From the NCBI GenBank assembly GCA_030040455.1, contig JASHTR010000316.1, positions 1 through 8,601 of the forward strand: 8,601 nucleotides of DNA. Direction: 5' to 3'. This document shows positions 1 to 7,459 of the stretch, piece by piece (within the stretch, counting starts at the first letter, position 1; every line of letters begins with the position of its first letter). The notes below the pieces were generated by a model. It made no database searches and had not been told where the DNA came from. It saw only the letters and a program-made list of their open reading frames with translations. The stretch comes from Terriglobia bacterium. GTDB taxonomy: Bacteria > Acidobacteriota > Terriglobia > UBA7540. Position numbers and translations under genes: made by a program.

Positions 1-1548
1 GGTCGCGGGGGTGATGAGAGGCTGCGATCCGGTAACACCGGAGCTCAAGGCAGCGGCATAGACAAACGGCTTGAAGGAAGACCCCGGTTGCCGCAGTGCC
101 AGCACGTGATTAAGCTGGCTGGCAGCATAGTCCCGCCCACCCACGACCGCCAGCACCTCGCCGGTGTGAGGATCGAGGACCACCAGCGCGGCCTGCGGCT
201 CGTTAGGGTCCGAATTCTTTTTTCGTCTTGCCTTTAACCGCTTATCCACTTCTTCCATTCCGCTTCGGACTGCGGCTGAAGCAACCGTCTGCAAATCGGG
301 ATCCAGGGTGGTGTAGACACGGTAATTCTTCGAAAGAAGATTCTGCTCGGGGAAATGGTCCAGCAGCTCATCCTTGACCATGTCTACAAAATAGGGAGCC
401 TGATTCCCTTCCCCATTACGCTGCGTAATTCCCAGGGGCGCGCGTGCGGCCTGATCGGCTTCTTGAATGGAGATGAAGTGGTCGCGGAACATCTCCCGGA
501 GCACCCAGTTGCGGCGGTCCAGCGCCCTTTGTGGATAACGATAAGGCGAGTAAAGATTGGGACCGCGAATCATCCCCGCGAGCAATGCGGCCTCGGGCAA
601 CGTCAGGTCCTTAATGTCCTTATTGAAGTAGGAATCCGCCGCTTCTCCAAAGCCATAAATTGAAAAGCTCCCGCGTTGTCCCATGTAGACTTGGTTGGCG
701 TAAAGTCCGAAAATCTCCTCCTTGCTGAGTCTCCTCTCGAGGATGACCGCAAGGAACATCTCTTCCAACTTGCGCTTGAAGGTCCGGCGGGGCGTGAGAA
801 AGAAATTCCGCGCGAGCTGCATGGTGAGGGTGCTGCCCCCCTGAAGCCTCTGGTCCGCCCGGATATCCTTGATGCCTGCGGCAACCAGCCGGAAGAAATT
901 AACTCCGTGGTGGGAAAAAAAGCGGCGGTCCTCAGCAGCGAGAACCGCGTGGATGAGTGTGGGGGAACACTCATGAAAGGTCACCAGCAGTCGCTTGCTG
1001 CGGTTCTGGCCAAACAGCGTCGTAATGATTTCCGGTTCCAGCTCGTACTCTTTGAGAGCCGTCTTCGATTCCAGGCTTGTGATTGAAGCAATGTGCCCAT
1101 CCTGAAATTCAAGCGCTGCCGGCCCCTCGCGGTCCGGGCCGGATGCAAAAAACGATGCTGGACCCGGATAGACGGTCAAACGATCTCCGTCGAGATCAAA
1201 CGTTCCGACTCCCGAATCGCTCTTCCCCCCGGAAATATAGAAAGCTTTGCGCAACCGGTCCACAGCTTGCTGAGGGAGCATAGCCTCGCCGGGAAACACG
1301 GGCGCCGGGGCGGAGAGGATCAGGGAAGCGTGACGAAAAATCTGCCCGCTCAGTCTTTGGTCTACAATGTGCGAAAAGCGCGCGTAATAATGCGCAAAGA
1401 CTCCAGCCACGATCAAGATGAGTATGCCGAGGGGCGCCAGAACCTCTTTTTTGTGGGTTCGCAAAAACCGCGCCAGAGAGGGAAGAACGGTTCTTCGGAA
1501 TGAAGAGAAGGAGGCGGGGCGGTTTTGAGGACTTTTCCGATGGACCAC
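1..1548 (-). CDS. Class A penicillin-binding protein, PBP1B-like (3' part outside window)
   Basis: Bifunctional peptidoglycan synthase that polymerises lipid II and cross-links stem peptides at the outer face of the inner membrane. The 516 residues present show a short basic cytoplasmic N-terminus, one membrane segment (about residues 37-51, LAPLGILILIVAGVF) and a 100-190 region that resembles a UB2H domain, which suggests PBP1B type. The GT51 domain follows: AAEDRRFFSHHG with catalytic Glu206, GGSTLTMQLARN (237-248), RKLEE with Glu263, and YANQVYMG (283-290). A linker leads to the transpeptidase, whose RQPGSSFKP (486-494) gives nucleophile Ser490 and Lys493. The SxN and KTG motifs lie beyond the window. 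The start is a GTG at 1548: an in-frame TAA sits at 1552-1554, and the first in-frame ATG falls after the membrane segment. No Shine-Dalgarno is visible, so the start is the weak point. The family call is secure. Confidence 0.93.
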   Translation of the reverse strand, partial: MVHRKSPQNRPASFSSFRRTVLPSLARFLRTHKKEVLAPLGILILIVAGVFAHYYARFSHIVDQRLSGQIFRHASLILSAPAPVFPGEAMLPQQAVDRLRKAFYISGGKSDSGVGTFDLDGDRLTVYPGPASFFASGPDREGPAALEFQDGHIASITSLESKTALKEYELEPEIITTLFGQNRSKRLLVTFHECSPTLIHAVLAAEDRRFFSHHGVNFFRLVAAGIKDIRADQRLQGGSTLTMQLARNFFLTPRRTFKRKLEEMFLAVILERRLSKEEIFGLYANQVYMGQRGSFSIYGFGEAADSYFNKDIKDLTLPEAALLAGMIRGPNLYSPYRYPQRALDRRNWVLREMFRDHFISIQEADQAARAPLGITQRNGEGNQAPYFVDMVKDELLDHFPEQNLLSKNYRVYTTLDPDLQTVASAAVRSGMEEVDKRLKARRKKNSDPNEPQAALVVLDPHTGEVLAVVGGRDYAASQLNHVLALRQPGSSFKPFVYAAALSSGVTGSQPLITPAT

Positions 1549-1550
1549 GG

Positions 1551-1556
1551 ATTATA
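1551..1556 (-). promoter_or_regulatory. Consensus -10 hexamer abutting the PBP start codon
   Basis: The minus strand reads TATAAT two bases before the GTG chosen as PBP start. No good -35 hexamer lies 16-18 bp upstream. If this is a real -10 element, transcription would begin inside or just after the GTG, giving a leaderless mRNA or requiring a later non-ATG start. It may be coincidence. Confidence 0.25.
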
Positions 1557-1571
1557 CGGTGTTACGCCAAA

Positions 1572-1643
1572 GTCATTCCCGCGCAACCGGGAATCCACCT
1601 TGCCCGGCGGCGAGCACCTGGATCCCCGCTTTCGCGAGGGCGA
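1572..1643. repeat. Palindromic intergenic repeat unit (dRS3/MITE-like, degenerate)
   Basis: The unit begins GTCATTCCC, followed by an ATTCCC-N8-GGGAAT hairpin at 1575-1594. GGGAATCCA (1589-1597) is then answered by the near-complementary TGGATCCCC (1619-1627), a second imperfect hairpin CCCGCTTTCGCGAGGG, and a closing GGGCGAC that imperfectly inverts the opening GTCATTCCC. This matches the general pattern of widespread bacterial intergenic repeats such as neisserial dRS3 (ATTCCC-N8-GGGAAT) and of paired GTCATTCCCGC/GCGGGGATGAC units. The right half has drifted. Translated, it gives the familiar spurious peptide DSRLRGND. It ends 23 bp upstream of the PBP GTG and could affect that gene's leader. 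Confidence 0.6.
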
Positions 1644-2053
1644 CGGTGGGCGAATTTTCAGGGCAGAGCGTCGCCGCCCAATCGCTTTTCAACAGCCTTG
1701 TGCAATATGTCTCTTCGCATCCGATAAAAAAACTCCCTCGGCAGACAGGAGAGCCGGGAATTCACCCTGCGCCTCATCCGCCCTCATTCCTACCTTAGCC
1801 GTTGTATCTTTCCAGTTCAAGTCCGCGCCCGATCGCTGCCTGGCTCGGTCAAATTCACGGTATCAGCGAGGTTACAACGACGGAGGCGTGGCTCCGGCCG
1901 AGAGCGTGAAGCAAGCATATGCGGATTTGCCCGGAAAGCCAAACGCTTTCCGCACATCACGTGGCAAAGCCGCTCTCTGCACCGCTGAGTTGGGCACCCG
2001 GGCGCGCCCCGGGAAGGAATTTATTTAATGATGCGGTTTGCCTCTTCGGGCTT
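1644..2053. other. Gene-free region with several hairpins
   Basis: About 410 bp between the repeat and the end of the secreted-protein gene, with no credible coding sequence on either strand. It holds inverted repeats: GGCGACG/CGTCGCC (1639-1645 with 1669-1675, overlapping the repeat unit), CGGAG-N6-CTCCG (1881-1896), CGGAAAGC-CAAAC-GCTTTCCG (1932-1952, 8-bp perfect stem) and CCCGGG-CGCGC-CCCGGG (1997-2013). None is followed by a convincing U-tract on either strand, so none is called as an intrinsic terminator. A small RNA or decayed sequence is possible. No tRNA cloverleaf was found. Confidence 0.45.
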
Positions 2054-2812
2054 TTACCCTGCGTTGGCGGCTTGCTTGTGAAACACCAGGTGAAAGGTGG
2101 TCGACCCTCGCGCTGAATGAACTGTGCGGTCAACCAACAAAGATTGACCATCTTTGGAAAGCTTCCATTGATCTTTCAACTCGATGGTTCTGCCGCTCAT
2201 GCTGGAGTCTCCGTTGCCTTGGAGAGAGAGCTTGAGAAGCTTGCCGTCTTTGGCCCACTCCGCTTTTGAAGTGGCGTCTTCATGCGCGGGGCCGCCAAGT
2301 TCCGCCGTGGACTCGCTTCCATTGAGTTTGTAGACAGCGCCTTCGGGATAGAGCGTAAAAGCAGCGGACTTGCTCCCAGATTGCCCCATTGACCGTGGTC
2401 TCCCACCACCACTTCCGGGCATTCCGGGAATTCCTTCACCCATCGGCCCTCCTCCGATGCCTCCAATACCACCGATGCGTCCCATTCCGCCCATCCTGCC
2501 GCCGGGATAGCCACCCGGATAACCGCCTGTGTTGCCCGTCCCGGAACCGCCGTTGGGATATTGTCCGCCCATATCGACTGCGGGGGACAGATCGCCCTTC
2601 AGCGCGGTTTTTACTTGAAGCTGGTCTGGATTTTGGTTGACGACCATGCTGTAACTTTCGAGCCCTTGTGGAAGATTCTTTGTTTGGCTCATGTCGAGAA
2701 CCCATTGACCGGAGAAGTCTGCCGGTTTCGGCTTGTTTTTAGCCTGCATCGGGACCTGCATGAGGCTTCCCCAGAAGGCGAGCACTCCAAAGACTGCCAT
2801 AAATTGTTTCAT
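2054..2812 (-). CDS. Secreted protein with glycine-rich central insert, function unknown
   Basis: 252 residues. The N-terminus is a signal peptide (Lys2, hydrophobic core about 5-18, likely cleavage after the VPMQA at 20-24), so the product is exported. The mature part opens with DFSGQWVLDMSQTKN (32-46), the first strand of a small beta-rich, lipocalin-like fold that I associate with acidobacterial secreted proteins. Residues 82-146 are dominated by Gly with Met, Ile and Pro (GGYPGGYPGGRMGGMGR, IGGIGGIGGGPMG). The end (about 195-246) returns to beta-type sequence, with ELKDQWKLSKDGQSLLVDRT. No catalytic motif is seen. The start has a strong ribosome binding site. Its 5' end lies 155 bp from the lepA stop on the same strand, so it could be co-transcribed or have its own promoter. 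It is clearly a real gene, but its role is unknown. Confidence 0.85.
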   Translation of the reverse strand: MKQFMAVFGVLAFWGSLMQVPMQAKNKPKPADFSGQWVLDMSQTKNLPQGLESYSMVVNQNPDQLQVKTALKGDLSPAVDMGGQYPNGGSGTGNTGGYPGGYPGGRMGGMGRIGGIGGIGGGPMGEGIPGMPGSGGGRPRSMGQSGSKSAAFTLYPEGAVYKLNGSESTAELGGPAHEDATSKAEWAKDGKLLKLSLQGNGDSSMSGRTIELKDQWKLSKDGQSLLVDRTVHSARGSTTFHLVFHKQAANAG

Positions 2813-2820
2813 AAGATTCT

Positions 2821-2826
2821 ACCTCC
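2821..2826 (-). promoter_or_regulatory. Ribosome binding site of the secreted-protein gene
   Basis: The minus strand reads GGAGGT, then 8 bases, then ATG at 2812. It is the best Shine-Dalgarno in the window and fixes this start over the in-frame ATG at codon 5. Confidence 0.85.
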
Positions 2827-2931
2827 ATCAGACAATAGCTCTCTCCCCTTGCGCTTCCATGGACATGCTTCTGCTTAGTAGCAGTTAAGATGACAAAGAG
2901 GAAAGGTGAGTTGGCCCCGAACTGTAAATTT

Positions 2932-2950
2932 CCGGCGAGGCCTCGTCCGG
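2932..2950. repeat. Near-perfect palindrome downstream of lepA
   Basis: CCGGCGAGG is followed by CCTCG-T-CCGG, so the arms are fully complementary apart from one unpaired T. The inner ten bases, CGAGGCCTCG (2936-2945), are an exact palindrome. It begins 17 bp after the lepA stop. An alternative GCCTC/GAGGC stem uses 2940-2958. There is no T-tract on the minus strand, so a terminator or operator role is unproven. Confidence 0.3.
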
Positions 2951-2967
2951 CAAGAGGCGGGAAAGGC

Positions 2968-4770
2968 TTATTCGGTGACTTTCAGGACGGCCAGAAAAGC
3001 TTCCTGCGGGATATCCACCCGACCTACACGCTTCATTCGTCGTTTGCCCTCCTTCTGCTTTTCCAGGAGCTTGCGCTTGCGAGTGACGTCTCCGCCATAG
3101 CACTTGGCCAGCACATTCTTCCTCATCGGAGGAACACTTTCCCGCGCAATAATCTTCGAGCCGATGCTCGCCTGAATCGCAACCTCGAAGAGTTGCCTTG
3201 GGATGAGCTTACGCATCTTTTCGCACATGGCGCGGCCACGGGCGTAGGCCTCGTCGCGGTGGCAGATGAAGGATAGCGCGTCCACCGCCTCCCCGGCCAC
3301 CAGCAAATCCACCTTCACGAGCTCGGAGCTCCAGAATCCGGAAAGATGGTAGTCGAGCGAGGCATAACCACGGGAGACGGTCTTGAGACGGTCGTAAAAA
3401 TCGAGCACAATCTCATTGAGCGGCAGCTCATAGGTAAGCATCACCCGCTTTCCCGAAACGTACTCGAACCCCTTCTGAACGCCTCGCTTCTCTTCAAGGA
3501 GCTGAAGAACGCCGCCCAAGTATTCATCCTGAGTAAAGATGAGGGCGGTGATCACCGGTTCCTCAACTTTTGCAATGTCTCCGGCCGCCGGAAACTTGCT
3601 GGGGGTATCGACGCTCAGCACCTGGCCGGTTTTGGTAGTGACGCGGTAGCGGACGCTGGGCGCGGTGGTGATCAGGTTCAGATTAAACTCACGCTCCAGC
3701 CGCTCCTGGACGATTTCCATGTGCAACAGCCCGAGGAACCCGGAGCGGAAACCAAAACCGAGCGCGAGAGAGTTCTCCGGCTCGTAAAAGAACGAAGAGT
3801 CGTTCAGCCGTAGTTTTTCGAGGGCATCGCGCAGAGATTCGTACTCGCTGGCCTCAACGGGATAAAGCCCGGCGAAAACCATGGGCTTGATCTCTTCGAA
3901 GCCGGGCAACGCCTTTTGCGCCGGGCGGGCGTTTTCCGTAATCGTATCGCCGATACGGGTGTCCGCAACTCGTTTGATGTTGGCAACAATGAAACCTGCC
4001 TCGCCAGCTTCGAGTTGGTCGACGTGGACCGGCTTGGGAGTGAGAACACCGAGGTCTTCCACGGTGTAGACCTGGCCGTTTGACCAGAGCCGGATTTGAG
4101 TTCCCATGGCCAGCGTCCCTTCGACAATTCGAGCAAGCACAATTACACCCCGATAGGCGTCGTACCACGAGTCAAAGATCAAGGCTCGAAGCGGCGCGTC
4201 CTTCGATCCTGCGGGCGGCGGGATCCGGCGGACGATGGCTTCGAGCACCTCTGGCACGCCAGCGCCTTGCTTGGCGCTGATTAAGAGGGCTTCGCTCGCA
4301 TCGAGAGCCAGCGCGTTCTCGATTTGCTGCCGGGTCATCTCAACGTCCGCCCCGGGCAGATCGATTTTGTTGATCACGGGAATGATGGCGAGCTTGTTGT
4401 GCAGGGCAAGCTGGGCGTTCGCCATCGTCTGCGCCTCGACGCCTTGCGACGCATCCACCACCAGCAGCGCTCCTTCGCAGGCGGAGAGGCTGCGCGAGAC
4501 CTCGTAGGAGAAGTCAACGTGCCCGGGCGTGTCAATCAGGTTAAGCTGATACGTGTTTCCATCTTGCGCGTGGTAAATCAGCCGCACGGCGTGGGCCTTG
4601 ATGGTGATGCCACGCTCGCGCTCGAGATCCATTGAATCGAGCACCTGGTCGGCCATTTCCCGCTTGGAAAGCGCTCCCGTCAGCTCCAGCAAGCGGTCGG
4701 CCAGAGTGGATTTGCCATGGTCAATGTGCGCCACAATGCAGAAGTTGCGAATGAGCCCGGGATCCGACAT
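2968..4770 (-). CDS. lepA: Elongation factor 4, ribosome-associated translational GTPase LepA
   Basis: 600 residues, matching the usual length of about 600. EF4 is a GTPase that binds the ribosome and is linked to back-translocation and to small-subunit biogenesis. It is cytosolic and partly membrane associated. Visible motifs are the P-loop AHIDHGKST (14-22), the G2 region RERGITIK (51-58), DTPGHVDF (80-87), NKID (134-137) and SAK (165-167). Beta-barrel and EF-G-like domains III and V follow. The LepA-specific C-terminal domain contains [19 protein letters not shown] and ends with [13 protein letters not shown]. There is no frameshift. Two in-frame ATGs compete, at 4788 and 4770, neither with a clear Shine-Dalgarno. 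I chose 4770 because the protein then begins [10 protein letters not shown], like family members. The gene is transcribed away from the hydrolase operon. Confidence 0.97.
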   Translation of the reverse strand: MSDPGLIRNFCIVAHIDHGKSTLADRLLELTGALSKREMADQVLDSMDLERERGITIKAHAVRLIYHAQDGNTYQLNLIDTPGHVDFSYEVSRSLSACEGALLVVDASQGVEAQTMANAQLALHNKLAIIPVINKIDLPGADVEMTRQQIENALALDASEALLISAKQGAGVPEVLEAIVRRIPPPAGSKDAPLRALIFDSWYDAYRGVIVLARIVEGTLAMGTQIRLWSNGQVYTVEDLGVLTPKPVHVDQLEAGEAGFIVANIKRVADTRIGDTITENARPAQKALPGFEEIKPMVFAGLYPVEASEYESLRDALEKLRLNDSSFFYEPENSLALGFGFRSGFLGLLHMEIVQERLEREFNLNLITTAPSVRYRVTTKTGQVLSVDTPSKFPAAGDIAKVEEPVITALIFTQDEYLGGVLQLLEEKRGVQKGFEYVSGKRVMLTYELPLNEIVLDFYDRLKTVSRGYASLDYHLSGFWSSELVKVDLLVAGEAVDALSFICHRDEAYARGRAMCEKMRKLIPRQLFEVAIQASIGSKIIARESVPPMRKNVLAKCYGGDVTRKRKLLEKQKEGKRRMKRVGRVDIPQEAFLAVLKVTE

Positions 4771-4836
4771 AAGAGTATTTGACCACATCTCAACGCACAG
4801 TGGGAAGAATGCACGCTCGGGTAACGTAGCGTTCGC

Positions 4837-4842
4837 ATTTTA
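4837..4842 (-). promoter_or_regulatory. Possible -10 element for lepA
   Basis: The minus strand reads TAAAAT, one mismatch from TATAAT, about 67 bp upstream of the lepA ATG at 4770. No recognisable -35 hexamer stands 16-18 bp before it, so this is a weak suggestion based on position and one hexamer only. Confidence 0.2.
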
Positions 4843-5038
4843 ACGCTGCGGCTGTTCTCTGCCTTTCGAGAATAGATTGAAAAGCGCAGTAGCGGAGTTT
4901 TTTTAATTCTGCGATCTTTAGGTCGTTGGCGAACCCAATACCGCAGAGTCTCTGAATGACGAAACGATGCGCCGCCTTGCGTTTGCTAAATTTTCATGCT
5001 TCACTCCGCCCAGTTGGTGATAGACTGTAGGCGTCTGA

Positions 5039-5098
5039 GTCCTGTTTTCTCAGGACAATCTTACCGTTATTTTCGGGGGCGGTTCTGGAAACCGCCCC
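5039..5098 (+). promoter_or_regulatory. Two tandem hairpins in the hydrolase leader
   Basis: GTCCTG-TTTTCT-CAGGAC (5039-5056) forms a 6-bp stem. GGGGCGGTT-CTGGA-AACCGCCCC (5076-5098) forms a perfect 9-bp, GC-rich stem with a 5-base loop. Both lie 85-145 bp upstream of the hydrolase ATG. No T-run directly follows the second stem, so a simple intrinsic terminator is not supported. They could be leader-RNA structure or an operator. No known riboswitch class was recognised. Confidence 0.4.
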
Positions 5099-5184
5099 TC
5101 CTGCCTTGTGAAAGCAAACTGGCCTTGGGGATTCGATTTCTTTAGGATTTGCGATGGAAGGGGTGGGGGTTGCCAGCTCGGAAA

Positions 5185-6204
5185 ATGCGAATTATTAAAT
5201 GGTGCGTCATCGTTCTCATTGTCGCTGTTGTGGTCTTCCTCTATGGCATCGTGCCCTGGTTTTTCACCAACCTGGTCACCACCAACCGCTTCCGCTACCA
5301 CGATAAGAATGCGGGAAAAACCCCGGCTACATTTGGACTGAGTTTCGAAAAGGTCGAATTCAGGTCGCGCGACGGGATTCTGCTCAGAGGATGGTACGTG
5401 CCCGCCGATGCTCCGGAAGACGAGGGCGCACGGGGGGTTATCATTTACTGTCACGGCTTTCATCGTAACCGGGTAGAGATGCTCCCGATGGCCCGCTTCG
5501 GGCACCAGCTCGGATACGATGGCCTGCTTTTTGATTTCCGCAACCACGGGCAAAGCGGAGGCAGGGTCACCTCCCTCGGTTATTGGGAACGGCTGGACGC
5601 TGAAGCGGCAGCGGAAGAAGCGCTATCGCGCGAGGGCGCGTCGCATCCGGTCATTCTTTGGGGTGTTTCGATGGGGGCCGCAGCCGCGCTGATGGCGGCT
5701 GCGGAGGATCCGGAGGTTGACGCCGTCATTTCCGACAGCACGTTTCTTTCCTTTGACCGTGTCATCCAGCACCACTATCAGCTCATTCGGGAAATCGGGC
5801 GCAGGCGCTGGTGGTGGTTTCCTCCGCTACCCAGCTTCCCGCTTACGAATGAGGTCATCGCATGGTCCGCGCACCGAGCTCGCTTCAATCCTTCCGATTT
5901 CGATCTCAGAACGGCCGTAAATCATATCTCGCCCCGGCCCATCCTCTTCGTCGCCGTGCGCGACGACGCGAGGATGCCACCTTCGATCGCAGAGACGCTC
6001 TACGCGCTGGATCAAAGCCCGCTGAAAGGGCTGGTGATCCTTCCGGGTAGACGTCACGGCGAAGGTTTCAATGATGCCACGTTGCAATATGAGAAGGCTG
6101 TGGCTGGATTTCTGGAGCGTATTCCCCATGCAGCAAACTCCGTAAAAACGAAATCGGGAGGCGTGCCCGACGCCCTCCACGCACCCTCTGCAAGAAGACT
6201 ATGA
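5185..6204 (+). CDS. Membrane-anchored alpha/beta hydrolase
   Basis: 339 residues. One N-terminal membrane segment (about 7-27, after MRIIKW) acts as an uncleaved signal anchor and probably places the catalytic domain outside the cytoplasm. The hydrolase core shows the oxyanion-region YCHGFHRN (88-95), DFRNHGQSGG (117-126), the nucleophile elbow GVSMG (160-164, Ser162), a candidate acid at Asp259/Asp260 (VAVRDD) and His290 in GRRHGEGF, so the triad is complete. A lid-like stretch rich in Arg/Trp/Pro lies at 205-220. It is probably an esterase, peptidase-like or acyl hydrolase of the BAAT/YjfP-like type, with unknown substrate. I chose ATG 5185 over an upstream TTG at 5149 because it puts the basic residues and membrane segment at the very start. 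Its stop overlaps the transporter start as ATGA. Confidence 0.88.
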   Translation: MRIIKWCVIVLIVAVVVFLYGIVPWFFTNLVTTNRFRYHDKNAGKTPATFGLSFEKVEFRSRDGILLRGWYVPADAPEDEGARGVIIYCHGFHRNRVEMLPMARFGHQLGYDGLLFDFRNHGQSGGRVTSLGYWERLDAEAAAEEALSREGASHPVILWGVSMGAAAALMAAAEDPEVDAVISDSTFLSFDRVIQHHYQLIREIGRRRWWWFPPLPSFPLTNEVIAWSAHRARFNPSDFDLRTAVNHISPRPILFVAVRDDARMPPSIAETLYALDQSPLKGLVILPGRRHGEGFNDATLQYEKAVAGFLERIPHAANSVKTKSGGVPDALHAPSARRL

Positions 6205-7427
6205 TCTCAAACCCGCGCCGCTGGGTGCTGGTGGGGTTGCTTTTCATTGCCTCGCTGGTCAATTATCTGGATCGGGCGACCCTTTCTGTCGCGCTGCCGG
6301 CGATTTCCCACGACTTCTCCCTCACTCCCGCCTCCCAAGGACTGCTTCTCTCTGCCTTCTTTTGGTCATATGCCCTGATGCAATTACCGGCGGGGTGGCT
6401 CGCAGACCGCTGGAGCCTGCGCTGGCTCTATGCTGCCTGCTTCGCGCTGTGGTCGCTGGCTTGCGGGCTCACGGGGATCGCAACCAGTTTTGGGATGCTG
6501 ATTGTCTTGCGCATCCTGCTGGGTGTCGGGGAATCCATCTATCTTCCGGGAAGCACAAAGGTCGTCAGCGAGTCTTTCCTTCCGCAGGAACGCGGTTTGC
6601 CCTCCAGCCTTTTTGACTGCGGGACACGCGCAGGATTAGCCGTCGGCGTGCTCGCGGTGGCATGGCTGGTGGCCAGGAGCAGTTGGCGACCTATGTTTAT
6701 GCTGGTGGGCTTTCTTGCCCTCCTCTGGATCATTCCCTGGCTCGTCGCTTTTCCGCGCACTCTCGGTAACGAGCGCCAAACCCCGCCGCCTCAGGAGGTG
6801 AGCGGAAGCCGCAAGCTGCAAGTAACCTTCAACCGAAACCTGCTGGGAAGCTCTCTGGGTTTTCTGTGCTTTGGATATTATGGATATTTGCTGATGACGT
6901 GGCTTCCGGACTACCTGGTCGAAGTGCGGCATCTCACAATATTAAGAGCGGGCACTTTCGCCTCTCTTCCATTCTTCATTTGGGCCATTGCTGAGCCCGC
7001 CGGAGGATGGGTTTCCGATCGGATGATCGAGCAGGGAATGGACCCGACGCGCGTTCGCAAAGGGGTGATTGCCGTCGCATTTTTAAGCGGGCTGCTGCTC
7101 ATTCCGGCGACGCGAGCGGCCAGCGTGACCGCGGCAATCACCCTGATTTGCGGGTCTTCACTGGTCGGATTCGGCTCCGGAAATATTCTTGTGATTTTCC
7201 AGACGTGCGCTCCCCCGCGCGAAGTGGGCACATGGATGGGAATCGGAAACTTTGTGGGAAATATCGGAGGTGTTCTCTCGCCTCTCGTCACCGGCCTTCT
7301 AATCGGCCGCACCGGATCGTACTTCGCGGGATTTGCCCTCGCTCCGCTCGTGCTCCTGGGCGGCCTGCTCTGTTTTTTGCTTCTGGTCGGAAAACTGGAG
7401 CCTCCTTCCCCCTTAAAAAGCTGCTAA
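6201..7427 (+). CDS. MFS transporter, anion:cation symporter (ACS) type
   Basis: 408 residues, the usual MFS length, with hydrophobic segments consistent with 12 transmembrane helices and a central cytoplasmic loop (about 190-210, rich in Arg, Lys and Pro). Helix 1 carries NYLDRATLSVALP (21-33), typical of ACS members that import organic anions such as hexuronates, glucarate or galactonate. Motif A between helices 2 and 3 reads GWLADRWSLRW (65-75). GVGESIYLPGSTKVVSESF and RGLPSSLFDCGTRAG also fit ACS carriers. The substrate cannot be assigned. The ATG overlaps the hydrolase TGA by four bases, implying translational coupling; only a weak purine stretch (AAGAAG) precedes it. Shared translation suggests that the hydrolase product or substrate may be what is transported. 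Confidence 0.92.
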   Translation: MISNPRRWVLVGLLFIASLVNYLDRATLSVALPAISHDFSLTPASQGLLLSAFFWSYALMQLPAGWLADRWSLRWLYAACFALWSLACGLTGIATSFGMLIVLRILLGVGESIYLPGSTKVVSESFLPQERGLPSSLFDCGTRAGLAVGVLAVAWLVARSSWRPMFMLVGFLALLWIIPWLVAFPRTLGNERQTPPPQEVSGSRKLQVTFNRNLLGSSLGFLCFGYYGYLLMTWLPDYLVEVRHLTILRAGTFASLPFFIWAIAEPAGGWVSDRMIEQGMDPTRVRKGVIAVAFLSGLLLIPATRAASVTAAITLICGSSLVGFGSGNILVIFQTCAPPREVGTWMGIGNFVGNIGGVLSPLVTGLLIGRTGSYFAGFALAPLVLLGGLLCFLLLVGKLEPPSPLKSC

Positions 7428-7459
7428 AGAAGATAGCTGTTTATCCGATATTTATTGAT

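Larger units (their letters stand above)
4771..5184. other. Divergent intergenic region between lepA and the hydrolase operon
   Basis: About 410 bp with no credible gene, expected to hold promoters for both directions. Besides the hairpin pair at 5039-5098 it contains CGCAG (4885-4889) and CTGCG (4909-4913) enclosing a run of seven T (4898-4904). TTG and ATG triplets around 5149-5156 read into the hydrolase frame or other frames but lack well-spaced ribosome binding sites. No convincing -35/-10 pair was found for the plus-strand operon. Confidence 0.5.

Noticed and set aside
237..840. Met243 in place of Gln in the GT51 GGSTLTxQ motif as a sign of an inactive enzyme
   Set aside because: Met is found at this position in other class A PBPs, and the catalytic Glu residues and remaining motifs are intact.
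603..1086. Overlapping open frames on both strands inside the PBP gene
   Set aside because: The minus frame giving the GT51 motifs is continuous through here, so these are shadow frames.
1811..1825. TTCAAGTCC resembling a tRNA T-loop
   Set aside because: The flanking bases do not form a T-stem, and no acceptor, D or anticodon arms can be placed around it.
1525..2028. Open frame of 167 codons on the plus strand
   Set aside because: It runs through the palindromic repeat and non-coding sequence, gives the familiar spurious peptide ending DPRFREGDGG, and shows no domain or ribosome binding site.
2041..2055. GCCTCTTCGGGCTTTT as a plus-strand intrinsic terminator
   Set aside because: The stem is only four pairs including a wobble, and there is no plus-strand gene upstream to terminate.
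4885..4913. CGCAG...CTGCG with seven T, resembling a terminator
   Set aside because: The T-run lies inside the loop rather than after the stem, and no plus-strand gene ends upstream.
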